Positions 1 through 10,400 of a stretch of 64,000 bases of DNA are shown here, piece by piece. Source of the stretch: an uncultured Acidimicrobiales bacterium (GTDB lineage Bacteria; Actinomycetota; Acidimicrobiia; Acidimicrobiales; SZUA-35); the NCBI GenBank assembly GCA_938029215.1, contig CALHFG010000093.1, forward strand, positions 1-64,000, given 5' to 3'. Under the pieces are notes generated by a model, which saw nothing but the letters and a program-made list of their open reading frames with translations, was not told the origin of the DNA and made no database searches. The position numbers and the translations under genes are program-made. Position 1 is the stretch's first letter; every line of letters begins with the position of its first letter.

Positions 1-216
1 AATGTCCTGGTCCACGATTTCGATCAGCTCCGCAGTCACTACCACCTGGCCCGAAGCCACCATCTCGAGCGATCCGACTCCGGAGGAATCGCCACCAGTC
101 AGAGCCAGCAGCTGCAAGCCGAAGTACACGACGACCGCGACAATGCCGCCGAGTACCGCCAGGCTGGCGAAAACGCAGCCTCCAACGGCTCCGGTCTTCT
201 TGCCGAAATCCTCCAT
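1..216 (-). CDS. Small membrane protein, partial (3' end outside window)
   Basis: The minus strand is open from an ATG at 216 to the window edge (72 codons). It reads as a short charged N-terminus (MEDFGKKTG), then one long hydrophobic segment (about residues 11-34, GGCVFASLAVLGGIVAVVVY), then a polar part rich in Asp, Ser and Val. This looks like a single-pass membrane protein, whereas the overlapping plus-strand ORF is a Ser/Thr/Pro-rich shadow. An in-frame GTG at 234 is an alternative start; neither has a clear ribosome-binding site. It diverges from the pfa operon. I do not recognise a family, and the C-terminus is missing. Confidence 0.45.
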   Translation of the reverse strand, partial: MEDFGKKTGAVGGCVFASLAVLGGIVAVVVYFGLQLLALTGGDSSGVGSLEMVASGQVVVTAELIEIVDQDI

Positions 217-349
217 CGGATTCCAGTGTCCCACGCTGCGATGGTCAAGAACCGTTAGCGTCGAGTGCCGTGTTTCGGCCGACTTCTGGCTGGCGAAAAA
301 TGACCGAGGGGTAACCGGTTCCTGAGCGACACCGACAGTGGCGCGTGGT

Positions 350-355
350 TACAGT
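350..355 (+). promoter_or_regulatory. Candidate -10 box of the pfa operon
   Basis: TACAGT ends 8 nt before the ATG at 364, the TANNNT layout seen before many starts in this window. It would give a leaderless or nearly leaderless pfa transcript. No good -35 was seen. Confidence 0.3.
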
Positions 356-363
356 TGGCCTCA

Positions 364-1950
364 ATGACGGGGATAGGGGTTTGGACAAGCGCGGAATCAC
401 CAAACTTTGGACCTCACATCTCGGCCGCAATCCACCGAGTTCGCGAGACCGCATTCGTGCTGCAGGATCCCAACACCGGCCAGTTTGGCTTGGGTATCGG
501 CGGTCACCTGGAAACAAGCGGTGCTGGCCCGTGGCCGGTGTCGGCCGTGCTCGCACCGATGTATCCCGAATGGCTGGGTGACCGAAGCTTCACCGAGATT
601 CACCGCACACGCTTCCCCTATGTCACCGGCGCCATGGCTAATGGGATCGCTACCACTCGGCTGGTCATCTCGATGGCGCGGGCGGGGTGCCTGGGCTTCT
701 TCGGAGCCGGCGGTCTGCACTTTGACCGCGTTCGGGTGGCGGTAGATGAGCTGAACGAAACTCTGGGAGAGGACCTCCCGTGGGGATGCAACCTCATTCA
801 CTCTCCCAACGAGCCAGCCCTCGAAGAGGCCGTGGCCGATCTCTACATCCGGCAGAGGGTACGGAAGGTCTCCGCCGCGGCGTACATGTCGCTTACCCCC
901 GCCATCGTTCGCTACGCCTACAGCGGCATCTACCTAGATGGCAACGGCGTTGTTCAGCGACCCAACATGGTGTTTGCAAAGATCTCTCGGCCCGAAGTAG
1001 CCCGCTACTTCATGAACCCCGCCCCAAAGCCCATGCTCGACACGCTGGTTGCGGGCGGGAAGTTGACCGCGGCCGAAGCCCAGTTGGCTCAAACCCTGCC
1101 GGTGGCCGAAGATTTCATCGTCGAGTCCGACAGTGGGGGCCATACCGACAATCGGCCGTTGGCACCGCTGTTCTCCTCTATACAAGTAGTGAGGGACGAG
1201 TCGGTAGCGATCCACGGAAGACCGATCCGTCTCGGCGCGGCCGGCGGAATCGGAACCCCTCAGGCCGTGGCCTCAGCCTTTGCGCTCGGAGCATCGTTCG
1301 TGCTCACCGGCACAGTGAACGAGGCGTGCATCGAGAGCGGCCTGTCTCCAGCAGGCAAGGAGATGTTGGCCACCGCAGACATTGCCGACGTCACGATGGC
1401 GCCGGCCGCTGACATGTTCGAACTTGGTGTCGAATTGCAGGTGCTGAAGCGTGGCACGATGTTCGCCCCGCGGTCCAAACAGCTCTACCAGGTGTACCGG
1501 TCCTACCCGTCGCTCGATTCCATTCCGCCCGACATCGCTCGCGAACTGGAAACCAACGTGCTCAACATGACCTTGGACCAGTGTTGGGCGACCACCAGGG
1601 CCTTCTGGATGGACCGCGACCCCGACCAAGTGGCTAAGGCCGAGGCCGACCAACGGCACAAGATGGCGCTCACGTTCCGCAGCTACCTCGGCCTTTCGAG
1701 CCGGTGGGCGATCGACGGCGAAGCCGATCGGCAGCTGGACTATCAGATCTGGTGTGGCCCGGCGATGGGAGCCTTCAACCAGTGGACCGCAGGAACGTTT
1801 CTGGCCGAGCCCGCCAACAGAACCGCGGTCCAGGTGGCCCTAAATCTGCTTGAAGGGGCCGCGGTAGTAACCCGAGCGCACCAACTTCGGTCTTATGGGG
1901 TGCCGGTGCCTTCCGAGGCCTTCAACTACCGACCACGACTCCTCGAGTAG
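364..1950 (+). CDS. pfaD: PfaD-type trans-acting enoyl reductase (PUFA/polyketide synthase)
   Basis: About 528 aa, the usual length for PfaD, an FMN-dependent TIM-barrel enoyl reductase related to nitronate monooxygenase. It saturates selected double bonds on the ACP-bound chain of PUFA synthases and acts in trans. Diagnostic stretches are visible: the early MANGIATTRLVISMARAG, the glycine-rich GCLGFFGAGGL, the flavin/active-site region ESDSGGHTDNRP and the phosphate-binding LGAAGGIGTPQA. I chose ATG 364 over the TTG at 355 because a TACAGT box ends just before it. The next gene begins 81 bp downstream on the same strand, and the three pfa genes look like one operon. The enoyl-reductase-first gene order matches myxobacterial pfa1-pfa2-pfa3. 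Family assignment is firm; the product of the pathway is unknown. Confidence 0.93.
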   Translation: MTGIGVWTSAESPNFGPHISAAIHRVRETAFVLQDPNTGQFGLGIGGHLETSGAGPWPVSAVLAPMYPEWLGDRSFTEIHRTRFPYVTGAMANGIATTRLVISMARAGCLGFFGAGGLHFDRVRVAVDELNETLGEDLPWGCNLIHSPNEPALEEAVADLYIRQRVRKVSAAAYMSLTPAIVRYAYSGIYLDGNGVVQRPNMVFAKISRPEVARYFMNPAPKPMLDTLVAGGKLTAAEAQLAQTLPVAEDFIVESDSGGHTDNRPLAPLFSSIQVVRDESVAIHGRPIRLGAAGGIGTPQAVASAFALGASFVLTGTVNEACIESGLSPAGKEMLATADIADVTMAPAADMFELGVELQVLKRGTMFAPRSKQLYQVYRSYPSLDSIPPDIARELETNVLNMTLDQCWATTRAFWMDRDPDQVAKAEADQRHKMALTFRSYLGLSSRWAIDGEADRQLDYQIWCGPAMGAFNQWTAGTFLAEPANRTAVQVALNLLEGAAVVTRAHQLRSYGVPVPSEAFNYRPRLLE

Positions 1951-1988
1951 AACTCGAACGACTCCGCTTCCGTCGTGTGAACCATTCA

Positions 1989-2020
1989 TCGCGCAACGCC
2001 CATTTCGCGCAACGCACATT
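1989..2020 (+). repeat. 16-bp tandem duplication in the pfaD-pfaA spacer
   Basis: Two adjacent copies of TCGCGCAACGCMCATT (15 of 16 identical) lie between the pfaD stop and the pfaA ribosome-binding site AAGGA (2023-2027). They probably arose by slippage; no function is evident. Confidence 0.7.
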
Positions 2021-2031
2021 TCAAGGACAAC

Positions 2032-5000
2032 ATGCCCTCCAACGACAAGCCCAGCAAGACCACGGAAAAGCTGGGACGTCAACCCATAGCGGTGGTCGGG
2101 GTCTCGGCGCTGTTCCCGGGCTCGGTCGATTCCACCGGTTTCTGGGCTGACATTCTCGATGGCACCGATCGGATGACCGATGTGCCCGCCAGTCACTGGC
2201 TGATCGAGGATCACTACGACGGCGACATGTTCGCACCCGACAAGACCTATGGCCGACGAGGTGGCTTCCTCGACACCGTCGACCTCGACGTGATGAAGTT
2301 CGGCATTCCTCCGACTGTCGTTCCTTCCACCGACACCGCCCAGCTGTTGGCTCTCATCGTTGCCCAGCGGGTGCTCGACGACGCCACCACCGGCCAATTC
2401 TCTGAGCTCGACCGGTCCCGAGCATCGGTGATCTTGGGCGTGACGTCCGGACAAGAACTGTTGGGCTCCATGGCCAGTCGAATGAACCGGCCCATGTGGC
2501 TGCAGGGCATGCGTCGGGCCGGTGTTCCCGAAGATGTAGCCCAAGCGGCCTGTGCCGAGATCGCCGATCTTCACCCCGAATGGACAGAGAGCACCTTTCC
2601 CGGACTTTTGGGGAACGTCGTGGCCGGTCGCATTGCCAATCGATTGGATCTTGGTGGAACCAACTGCGTGACCGACGCCGCATGTGCGTCGTCGTTCTCG
2701 GCGCTGTCTATGGGCGTCAACGAGCTGTACCTGGGGGACAGCGATCTGGTGATCGCCGGTGGTGTCGACACCATGAACGACATCTTCATGTACATGTGTT
2801 TCTCCAAGACGCCGGCCCTGTCGAAATCTGAAGACATCCGACCGTTCTCCGACCAAGCAGACGGAACCATGCTCGGTGAAGGCATCGGTATGGTCGCCCT
2901 CAAGCGGTTATCCGATGCGGAACGTGATGGCAACCACATCTACTGCGTGATCAATGGTGTTGGGTCCAGTTCCGACGGCCGTTCCAAGAGCGTTTACGCC
3001 CCGGTATCAGCCGGCCAGGCTCGGGCACTGTCCAACGCGTATGAGAAGACCAGCTATGGCCCCGACACGGTCGAGTTGATCGAAGCGCACGGCACCGGAA
3101 CCGTGGCCGGTGATGCGGCAGAGTTCGGAGGACTCCAGATCGCCTTCGATGCTGCGGGCCGTCAAGACCGCCAATGGTGCGCCCTCGGGTCGGTGAAGAG
3201 CCAGATCGGTCACACCAAAGCCGCGGCCGGCGCCGCAGGCCTGTTCAAAGTGGTGATGGCGTTGCACCACAAGGTGCTACCCCAAACCGCGAAGATCGAT
3301 ACCCCAAACCCCAAGCTTGACCTCGAGAACTCTCCGTTCAGTCTCAACTCCACCAGCCGACCCTGGGTTCGGGGCAGTGACCACGAGCGCCGCGGCTCGG
3401 TCAGCTCGTTTGGCTTCGGCGGATCCAATTTTCATGTGGCTTTGTCGGAGTACACCGGTCCCGGTGTTCAGGCTCCACGCCTTCGTACCAGCGACTCCGA
3501 ACTGGTGGTGCTTACCGGCCCCGATGGCGCCGCAGTGGTCGCACGGGCAACGGAGTGTCTCGAAGCGGCAACGATCGATGGCTACCTTCAGTGGCTGGCG
3601 CAGTCGACTCAGCTCCAGTTCGATGCCACCGATCATGCTCGATTGGCACTGGTGGCCAGCGACGAAGCCGATCTGCGCTCCAAGCTCGAAGATGCGATCG
3701 CTCACATCACCCGCTCACCCGACGAGGCCTTTTCCACTCCGAGCAAGATTCACTACGGCATCGGTCAAGCCGACGGCGACATCGCCTTTGTCTTTCCCGG
3801 CCAGGGAAGCCAGTACGTGGGGATGGGCGCCGAGCTGGCAATGCACTACGGCGAAGCGATGGGTGCTTGGGATGCCGCTGCCGACATCGATTGGGAAGAT
3901 ACACCGTTGCAGTCGGTGGTCTTCCCGCCAACGTCGTTTGTTGCAGGGGGAGCTACGGCACAGCAGGACCTCCTCACCGCCACCCAGTGGGCACAGCCAG
4001 CCATCGGTGCCACCAGCCTGAGCATGCTTCGGCTGCTTCGGTCCTGTGGCGTTTCTCCCTCGCTGGTCGGCGGCCATAGCTTTGGCGAGATCACCGCGCT
4101 CCATGCCGCGGGCGTGCTTTCTGAGACCGACACGATTCGTGTCGCGCGTAAACGAGGCGAGCTTATGGCCGAGGCCGCCCAGGCTCCCGGGTCGATGACC
4201 GCCGTGGCTCGAACGATCGACGAGGTCCGAGCGCTCGTGGAGGCCTCGGGGATCGACGTGGTAGTGGCCAACCACAACAGCCACACGCAGGTGGTGCTTT
4301 CTGGAGCGACTGATGAGATCGAGCGGATGGAGGCTCGTCTGAAGGACGAGGGGATCACGGCGAAACGGTTGCCGGTGGCCACCGCCTTCCATTCGCCAAT
4401 CGTCAGTGGGGCCAGTCAAGAGTTCACGGCCTTCCTGCAGGACATCGACTTCGGCAGCGCCGAGCTGTCGGTATACGGCAACGAGACCGCTCAGCCTTAC
4501 CCCGGCAAACCCAAGGCGATGCGGAAGCAGTTGGGACGCCAGCTGGCGAACTCGGTCCGGTTCGTCGAGATGATCGAAGACATGTACGCCAACGGCGCGC
4601 GAACGTTCGTGGAGGTCGGCCCCGGCTCCACTCTCACCGGACTCATTGGCAAGATTCTCAAGGGTCACGAGCATCGGGCAATCGCAACCGACCGTCGGAA
4701 GCAGTCGGGGCTGGCTCCGTTCCTCGATGCGTTCGCTCAGCTGGCAGTCAGCGGTGCATCGGTCGACTTCGGTCCGCTTTGGTCTGAATACGGCTCACTG
4801 CAAGACCCACATCAGACCGACAAGCCCAAGCTGGCCATTGGCATCAACGGCGCAAACTACGGATCTCCCTATCCGCCCCAGGATCTCGCCGAACTTGCTG
4901 GTCCCAACTCTTCTCCGCCGGCGCCAGCGCCAGCGGTCGCCGCGGCCAACAGCAATGGGCATGCGCCACGCACGGGTCCCGAGCCTGACACCAAACCGTC

Positions 5001-7425
5001 CCCCCTGCCCGCCACTGCAAAACCCGCTGGCGCCGCGCAACAACCGACCCGCAGTTCTCAGCCCGCTCGCACTTCAACGACTCCGTCGTTGAACGCACCG
5101 TCACCGAAAGCACCGTCACCGAAAGCTCCCATGGAAACGCTCCCAACCCGAACAGCCTCGCCCGCCACCCTCAATGGCTCGTCTCCGTCCCCGGCGTCGG
5201 CGAACACGCTGGCCGCCTTTGCCGCCATACAACAGCAGACCGCCGAAGCTCACGCCGAGTACCTGCGGACCGTGGCTCAGGTCCACACCGCGTTCCTCGC
5301 AACGACCCAGCAGAGCATTGCCGTCCTCGGCCAGCTTTCAGGCGTTGATACCCCGATCGCCCCCGCACTCGAAACACCCCAGGCCCTCGCCGCTCCGGCG
5401 CCGATCACCGCGGTCCCAAGTCCGCCGGTCCCTGCCCCAACGGTTGCACCCAGCCCGGCACCTGCGCCGACGGTGCCAGCGGCACCTGCCGCCGTGATGC
5501 CAGCGGCACCTGCGCCGACGGTGCCTGCCCCTGTTGTGGCTGCGCCGAAGGTGCCTGCTCCTGTTGTGTCTGCTCCTGTTGTGTCTGCTGCTCCGGTTTC
5601 GGTTGGTGGTGGGGTTGATGGTGATGGGTTGATGGGTGTGTTGTTGGGGGTGGTGTCGGAGAAGACGGGGTATCCGTCGGAGATGTTGACGATGGGTATG
5701 GAGCTTGAGGGGGATCTTGGTATTGATTCGATCAAGCGGGTGGAGATTTTGTCGGCGATGCAGGATGAGGTTCCGTCGTTGCCTGAGGTTGATGCGGGGG
5801 TGATGGCGGAGTTGGTGACGTTGGGTCAGATTGTTGATTACATGTCCGGCCAAATTGCGTCCTCATCGCCACCGGGATCCAACGGTCACGATCCGACAGG
5901 GTCGGGTCATTTCACGACAACCGAGGCTGACGCTGCCCTCGGTCGTTTCGCACTTAGCAGCGTCACCGCCCCCGCCACCGGCTCCCCAATTCCCGGCCTC
6001 ACCGCCGGACCTATCGCCGTCACCAACGACGGCGGCGGCATTGGTGCATCGCTGGTAGCGCTCTTGAACAACCAAGGTGCAGTCGCCCAACTGGTCGATA
6101 CGCCGGACTCGTCACACCGCGGGGTCATCTTCCTCGGCGGCCTCGCCGACATGGACAACATCATCCAGGCAGCCGGGGTGAACCGAGCCGCGTTCGCTGC
6201 GGCTCGATCGGCCGCTCCATCTGTTCAGGACGGCGGAATGTTCGTCACTGTCACCGACCTCGGCGGCACGTTCGGGGTCCATCCAGGCATCGGTGGTTCC
6301 GATCCTCTCCGATCATGGAGCGCCGGGCTCACTGGATTGGCCCGGACGGCAGCAATCGAATGGCCCAAGGCTGGGGTGCGGGCAATCGACATCGATCGCG
6401 GCGGGCGCGACGCCGATGCCATCGCAGCCGCACTCGCGGCCGAGCTTTTTGCCGGCGGTCCAGAATCTGAGGTCGGCCTCGCCGCCGACGGCACCCGATC
6501 AACGCTCGTGAGCACCAGATGCGCTGTGGAACACGGCCCGCAACTTCTGGGCAGCGACGACGTCATTGTCGTATCTGGCGGTGGTCGTGGTGTCACCGCA
6601 TCCACCATGATTGAGCTGGCCGCCGCAACGGGGGCAACGTTTGTGCTGCTCGGACGGTCGGCCCAAACGATCGAAGCGGATCTGTATGAGTCGGCGTCCG
6701 ACGATGCCGCACTGAAGCGCATACTCCTCCAGGAAGCCACTTCGTCTGGCGAGAAGGTCACGCCCGCCGAGCTCAACAAGCGGGCCAACGCAATACGTGC
6801 CAACCGCGAGATCAGCGACACGGTGGCAGCAATCGAAAGAGTCGGTGGCCAGGCTCGTTACCTGTCCGTGGACGTCACCGATCGTGCGGCCGTCGCGGCG
6901 ACTCTCGGTCAGGTCCGATCTCAGTTTGGTCCTATCACGGGCCTCGTCCACGGTGCGGGAGTTCTCGCCGACAAACTCATTGCCGACAAAACCGATGAAC
7001 AGTTTGATCTTGTGTTTGACACCAAGGTCGGCGGGCTGCAGTCGCTTCTCGAAGCGACGGTCGGCGATCCGCTGAAACTGTTGTGCTTCTTTTCCTCGGT
7101 GGCCGCTCGGACCGGCAACCAAGGTCAGGCCGACTACGCCATGGCCAACGAAGTCCTGAACAAGGTTGCCCAAACCGAACGTCATGGTCGAGGGACGGCG
7201 TGTGTGGTGAAATCGCTTGGCTGGGGCCCCTGGGAAGGCGGAATGGTCAGCCCAGCACTCAAGGCGCACTTCGAATCGATGGGCGTGAGCCTCATACCCG
7301 TTGACGTCGGCGCCCGCATGCTGGTCGATGAGATCGCCAGCCCGCAGACCGACGATGTCGAGTTGGTCCTTGGCGGCGGCGTACTGCCCGAGAACGGAAC
7401 AGCGGTCGGGGTAGCTCGGGCGTGA
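2032..7425 (+). CDS. pfaA: PUFA synthase subunit, KS-AT-ACP-KR megasynthase (PfaA/Pfa2 type)
   Basis: 1797 aa. Domains in order: ketosynthase (residues 15-460) with Cys218 in DAACASS, His353 in EAHGTGT and His394 in GHTKAAAG; malonyl-type acyltransferase (about 590-880) with Ser683 in GHSFGE; a long Pro/Ala/Val linker; one acyl carrier protein with the phosphopantetheine serine Ser1233 in LGIDSIKR; and a PfaA-type ketoreductase (about 1505-1790) with GGGRGV and Tyr1702 in QADYAMANE. Together these iteratively load, condense and reduce the growing chain. Start ATG 2032 has AAGGA 4 nt upstream. The stop overlaps the next gene by 4 bp (GTGA), so translation is probably coupled. Oddities: PfaA homologues normally have several tandem ACPs, only one is present here, and that ACP stretch (about 5530-5845) uses strongly G/T-ending codons unlike its neighbours. 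The PKS-type dehydratase that ends myxobacterial Pfa2 is absent. Confidence 0.93.
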   Translation: MPSNDKPSKTTEKLGRQPIAVVGVSALFPGSVDSTGFWADILDGTDRMTDVPASHWLIEDHYDGDMFAPDKTYGRRGGFLDTVDLDVMKFGIPPTVVPSTDTAQLLALIVAQRVLDDATTGQFSELDRSRASVILGVTSGQELLGSMASRMNRPMWLQGMRRAGVPEDVAQAACAEIADLHPEWTESTFPGLLGNVVAGRIANRLDLGGTNCVTDAACASSFSALSMGVNELYLGDSDLVIAGGVDTMNDIFMYMCFSKTPALSKSEDIRPFSDQADGTMLGEGIGMVALKRLSDAERDGNHIYCVINGVGSSSDGRSKSVYAPVSAGQARALSNAYEKTSYGPDTVELIEAHGTGTVAGDAAEFGGLQIAFDAAGRQDRQWCALGSVKSQIGHTKAAAGAAGLFKVVMALHHKVLPQTAKIDTPNPKLDLENSPFSLNSTSRPWVRGSDHERRGSVSSFGFGGSNFHVALSEYTGPGVQAPRLRTSDSELVVLTGPDGAAVVARATECLEAATIDGYLQWLAQSTQLQFDATDHARLALVASDEADLRSKLEDAIAHITRSPDEAFSTPSKIHYGIGQADGDIAFVFPGQGSQYVGMGAELAMHYGEAMGAWDAAADIDWEDTPLQSVVFPPTSFVAGGATAQQDLLTATQWAQPAIGATSLSMLRLLRSCGVSPSLVGGHSFGEITALHAAGVLSETDTIRVARKRGELMAEAAQAPGSMTAVARTIDEVRALVEASGIDVVVANHNSHTQVVLSGATDEIERMEARLKDEGITAKRLPVATAFHSPIVSGASQEFTAFLQDIDFGSAELSVYGNETAQPYPGKPKAMRKQLGRQLANSVRFVEMIEDMYANGARTFVEVGPGSTLTGLIGKILKGHEHRAIATDRRKQSGLAPFLDAFAQLAVSGASVDFGPLWSEYGSLQDPHQTDKPKLAIGINGANYGSPYPPQDLAELAGPNSSPPAPAPAVAAANSNGHAPRTGPEPDTKPSPLPATAKPAGAAQQPTRSSQPARTSTTPSLNAPSPKAPSPKAPMETLPTRTASPATLNGSSPSPASANTLAAFAAIQQQTAEAHAEYLRTVAQVHTAFLATTQQSIAVLGQLSGVDTPIAPALETPQALAAPAPITAVPSPPVPAPTVAPSPAPAPTVPAAPAAVMPAAPAPTVPAPVVAAPKVPAPVVSAPVVSAAPVSVGGGVDGDGLMGVLLGVVSEKTGYPSEMLTMGMELEGDLGIDSIKRVEILSAMQDEVPSLPEVDAGVMAELVTLGQIVDYMSGQIASSSPPGSNGHDPTGSGHFTTTEADAALGRFALSSVTAPATGSPIPGLTAGPIAVTNDGGGIGASLVALLNNQGAVAQLVDTPDSSHRGVIFLGGLADMDNIIQAAGVNRAAFAAARSAAPSVQDGGMFVTVTDLGGTFGVHPGIGGSDPLRSWSAGLTGLARTAAIEWPKAGVRAIDIDRGGRDADAIAAALAAELFAGGPESEVGLAADGTRSTLVSTRCAVEHGPQLLGSDDVIVVSGGGRGVTASTMIELAAATGATFVLLGRSAQTIEADLYESASDDAALKRILLQEATSSGEKVTPAELNKRANAIRANREISDTVAAIERVGGQARYLSVDVTDRAAVAATLGQVRSQFGPITGLVHGAGVLADKLIADKTDEQFDLVFDTKVGGLQSLLEATVGDPLKLLCFFSSVAARTGNQGQADYAMANEVLNKVAQTERHGRGTACVVKSLGWGPWEGGMVSPALKAHFESMGVSLIPVDVGARMLVDEIASPQTDDVELVLGGGVLPENGTAVGVARA

Positions 7426-10400
7426 CACGAGGGAACAACCCGCCCGAAGAGGACCTTGTCGTGCCGTTCCCTCCAGTAGCGATCGTGGGGAGGGCCTGTC
7501 TACTTCCCGGCGCATCCTCACCCGAAGAACTTTGGGATGCTGTTGTCAACGGTCGTGACCTCGTTGGCACGGTTCCTGCCGATCGTTGGGGGATGGCGCC
7601 GGCCGATGTCCTTTCCAATTCGCCGCAACCGGACCGCACCTGGTCTGACCGCGGGGGTTACGTGGAGGGCTTCGACAAGATCTTCTCCCCAGACGGGTTC
7701 AGGGTGCCGGCAGGGGATATCGCAGGTCTCGACCCTGTATTCCAATGGACGTTGCATACCGCGCGAGAAGCGTTGCGCGACGCCGGTCATAGCGAGGCGG
7801 ACCCGGCTCGGTTTGGGGCGGTGTTCGGCAACCTGTCGTTCCCCTCCGCACAGATGGCTGCGTTTACCCAGGCCGTCACCATCGAAGGCCTGGCGGGGTA
7901 TGGACCGGAGGCTCTCGATGCCGCCAACCTTCAGACGCCCGATGCTCGAAACCGGTTCACCTCAGGCCTTCCAGCCCTCATCTTGGAACGAGCGCTCGGG
8001 CTGGGATCGGGTGCTGTCGCCCTCGACGCCGCCTGCGCCAGCAGCCTGTACGCAATCAAGCTGGCCTGTGATCGACTGCATGATGGCTCGGCTGATCTCA
8101 TGCTCGCCGGTGCCGTCAACAGCGCAGATGACCTGTGCATCCATCTTGGATTCTCGGCGCTCACCGCTCTTAGCCGCACGGGGCAATCACGCCCGTTCAA
8201 CAACCAGGCCGACGGCCTGGTCCCAGCCGAAGGCTGTGGCTTCGTGGCGCTCAAGCTCCTCGACTCCGCCCGTGCCGACGGCGACACGATCCACGGAATC
8301 ATCCGAGGTGTCGGACTATCCAATGACGGCCGGGGCCGAGGCCTTCTGGTGCCCTCGAGCGATGGGCAAACCCGGGCGATTTCCCAGGCGATAGATCAGG
8401 CAGGCATCGACCCTGCCACCGTCTCACTGCTGGAGTGTCACGCCACTGGCACCCAGGTAGGGGACCGCACAGAAATCGCCTCGTCGGCGGAGGTGTACCG
8501 GCAGTGTTCCGGGCTCCCGATCGGCAGTCTGAAATCGAACCTTGGACACCTGATCACCGCGGCCGGCGTTGCTGGCCTCATCAAGGTGCTCGAGGCGATG
8601 CGGCACCAGACGAGGCCACCAACTCTTCATGTCGAGCGCCCGATCCCCGAGGTGAAGGGCTCACCATTCCGATTGTTGGCGGACGCGGAACCGTGGGATC
8701 GCACGCTGACCAACGCCGGGGTGTTGCGAGCTGGCGTCTCCGCGTTTGGGTTCGGCGGAAACAACGCGCATCTGATCGTTGAGGAGCCAGGCGAGGCATG
8801 CACACCAGAACCGCTCGCACCCGAAAGACCTTCGGCCCCGATCGCCATCGTCGGCATCGGCGTCACCGCAGCTGCGGCGGTCGGACGAGCCTCGTTTGCG
8901 GATGCGTTGATCTCTCAGCGAGCCTGTCTCGATGACGACGGTCAGGGCTCGATGGATGCTGTGTCGCTCGCCCTGAAAGGTCAGAAGTTCCCGCCGAACG
9001 ATCTCAAAAAGACTCTGACCCAACAGTTGGCGATGCTCCAGGTCACCGACGAAGCGATCGCCGACGCCGGTCCACTGCCGAACGCATCTACCGGGGTCTA
9101 TGTCGGCATGGGCACCGACCCTGAAGCAGCCCGGTTCGGGGTTCGTTGGCGGCTGGCAACGATGGCCAAGCACTGGGGTGCCGACGATGATTGGTTGGCT
9201 GTTGCACGGGATGAAGTCGGGTCACCTCTCGACGCCGCCGGGGTGCTGGGAACCATGCCCAACATCGTGGCTAACCGTCTGAACAGCCAGCACGACCTGG
9301 CGGGACCAAGCTTTACCGTGAGCTCGGAGGAGCGCAGCGGAATCGATGCAATCAACCTGGCTGCCAGGGCGCTTCGGGTCGGCGAAATAGACGCGGCCCT
9401 CGTGGGCGCGGTGGATCTATCGTGTGAACCGGTTCACCAGGTTGCCAGCGACGCGTGCCTTCCGCCAGATCGCCAAACCCCTGGTGATGCCGCAGTGATG
9501 CTCATCTTGAAGCGTCTCGACGATGCCGAACGAGACCAGAACACCGTGTATGCGGTTCTCACCGACGGACGGACCGACCGTTCGGGACGCCCGCAATCCG
9601 ACCGCCCCGATCTTCAATTGGGTTTGGCCGACGGCGCGCGATCGGTGAACCACCTCTTCGGTCACGCTCACGCCGCCTCGGGTCTCCTGCACGTAGCTGC
9701 GGCTGCGATTTCGTTGCATCATCGCGTGGAGCCCGGAAACGCGCCACTGTTGCCCAGCAACCCAGGCACAGGAACCGGCCTGGCGCCCGGCGTGGGGCCC
9801 CGAACCGCCTCGGTCGTTGTCGACGCGATGGACGGCATCATGTCGTCGTCAATTCTGTTGGCCGAAGCTTCGAACCACCCCGCTCCCTCATCCGTTGCAC
9901 CACCAACCGTTCATGTGTTCTCCGGTCGAGACGCCGCCGAAGTTGTGAGGAACGCCAGGGCGGGCCTGGAGTCAGACGGAGGGCCAGCCCGCCTGGTAGT
10001 CATTGCCGATGGAGTGACCCAACGAGCCGAACGAATCGAGCGAGGGTGCGACCACATCGAGCACGGAAATCCTGCGGGTGTTGGCGTTCACTTTCAAGCT
10101 TCGCCGATTTCGGGCGAGCTTGGGTTCGTCTACACCGCCGCAGGAGCCGCATACACCGGGATGGGGGAGCAACTGTTGCGGGCCATGCCCGAACTGGTGG
10201 ACCCGGTGGGGGAGCGCTTTCCGCTGAGAGATATGGCGGGATGGGTCTATGGCGAAGGAGCGGCCGCCGACCGGCAGACATCTCCCGACGATTACCTGTG
10301 GGGATCGTCGCTGCTGTGTCAAGCGCACACCGTGCTGTCGAGGGACGTTCTGAAACTCCAGCCCACCGCGGCCATCGGATACTCATCTGGTGAGACCAAC

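Noticed and set aside
2-325. 107-aa plus-strand ORF
   Set aside because: Ser/Thr/Pro-rich composition typical of an antisense shadow; the minus strand encodes a plausible membrane protein.
1840-2856. 338-aa minus-strand ORF under pfaD/pfaA
   Set aside because: Antisense to conserved KS sequence and rich in Arg/His/Gly; a shadow of high-GC coding DNA. The same holds for 3715-4674, 6499-7521 and 13923-14930.
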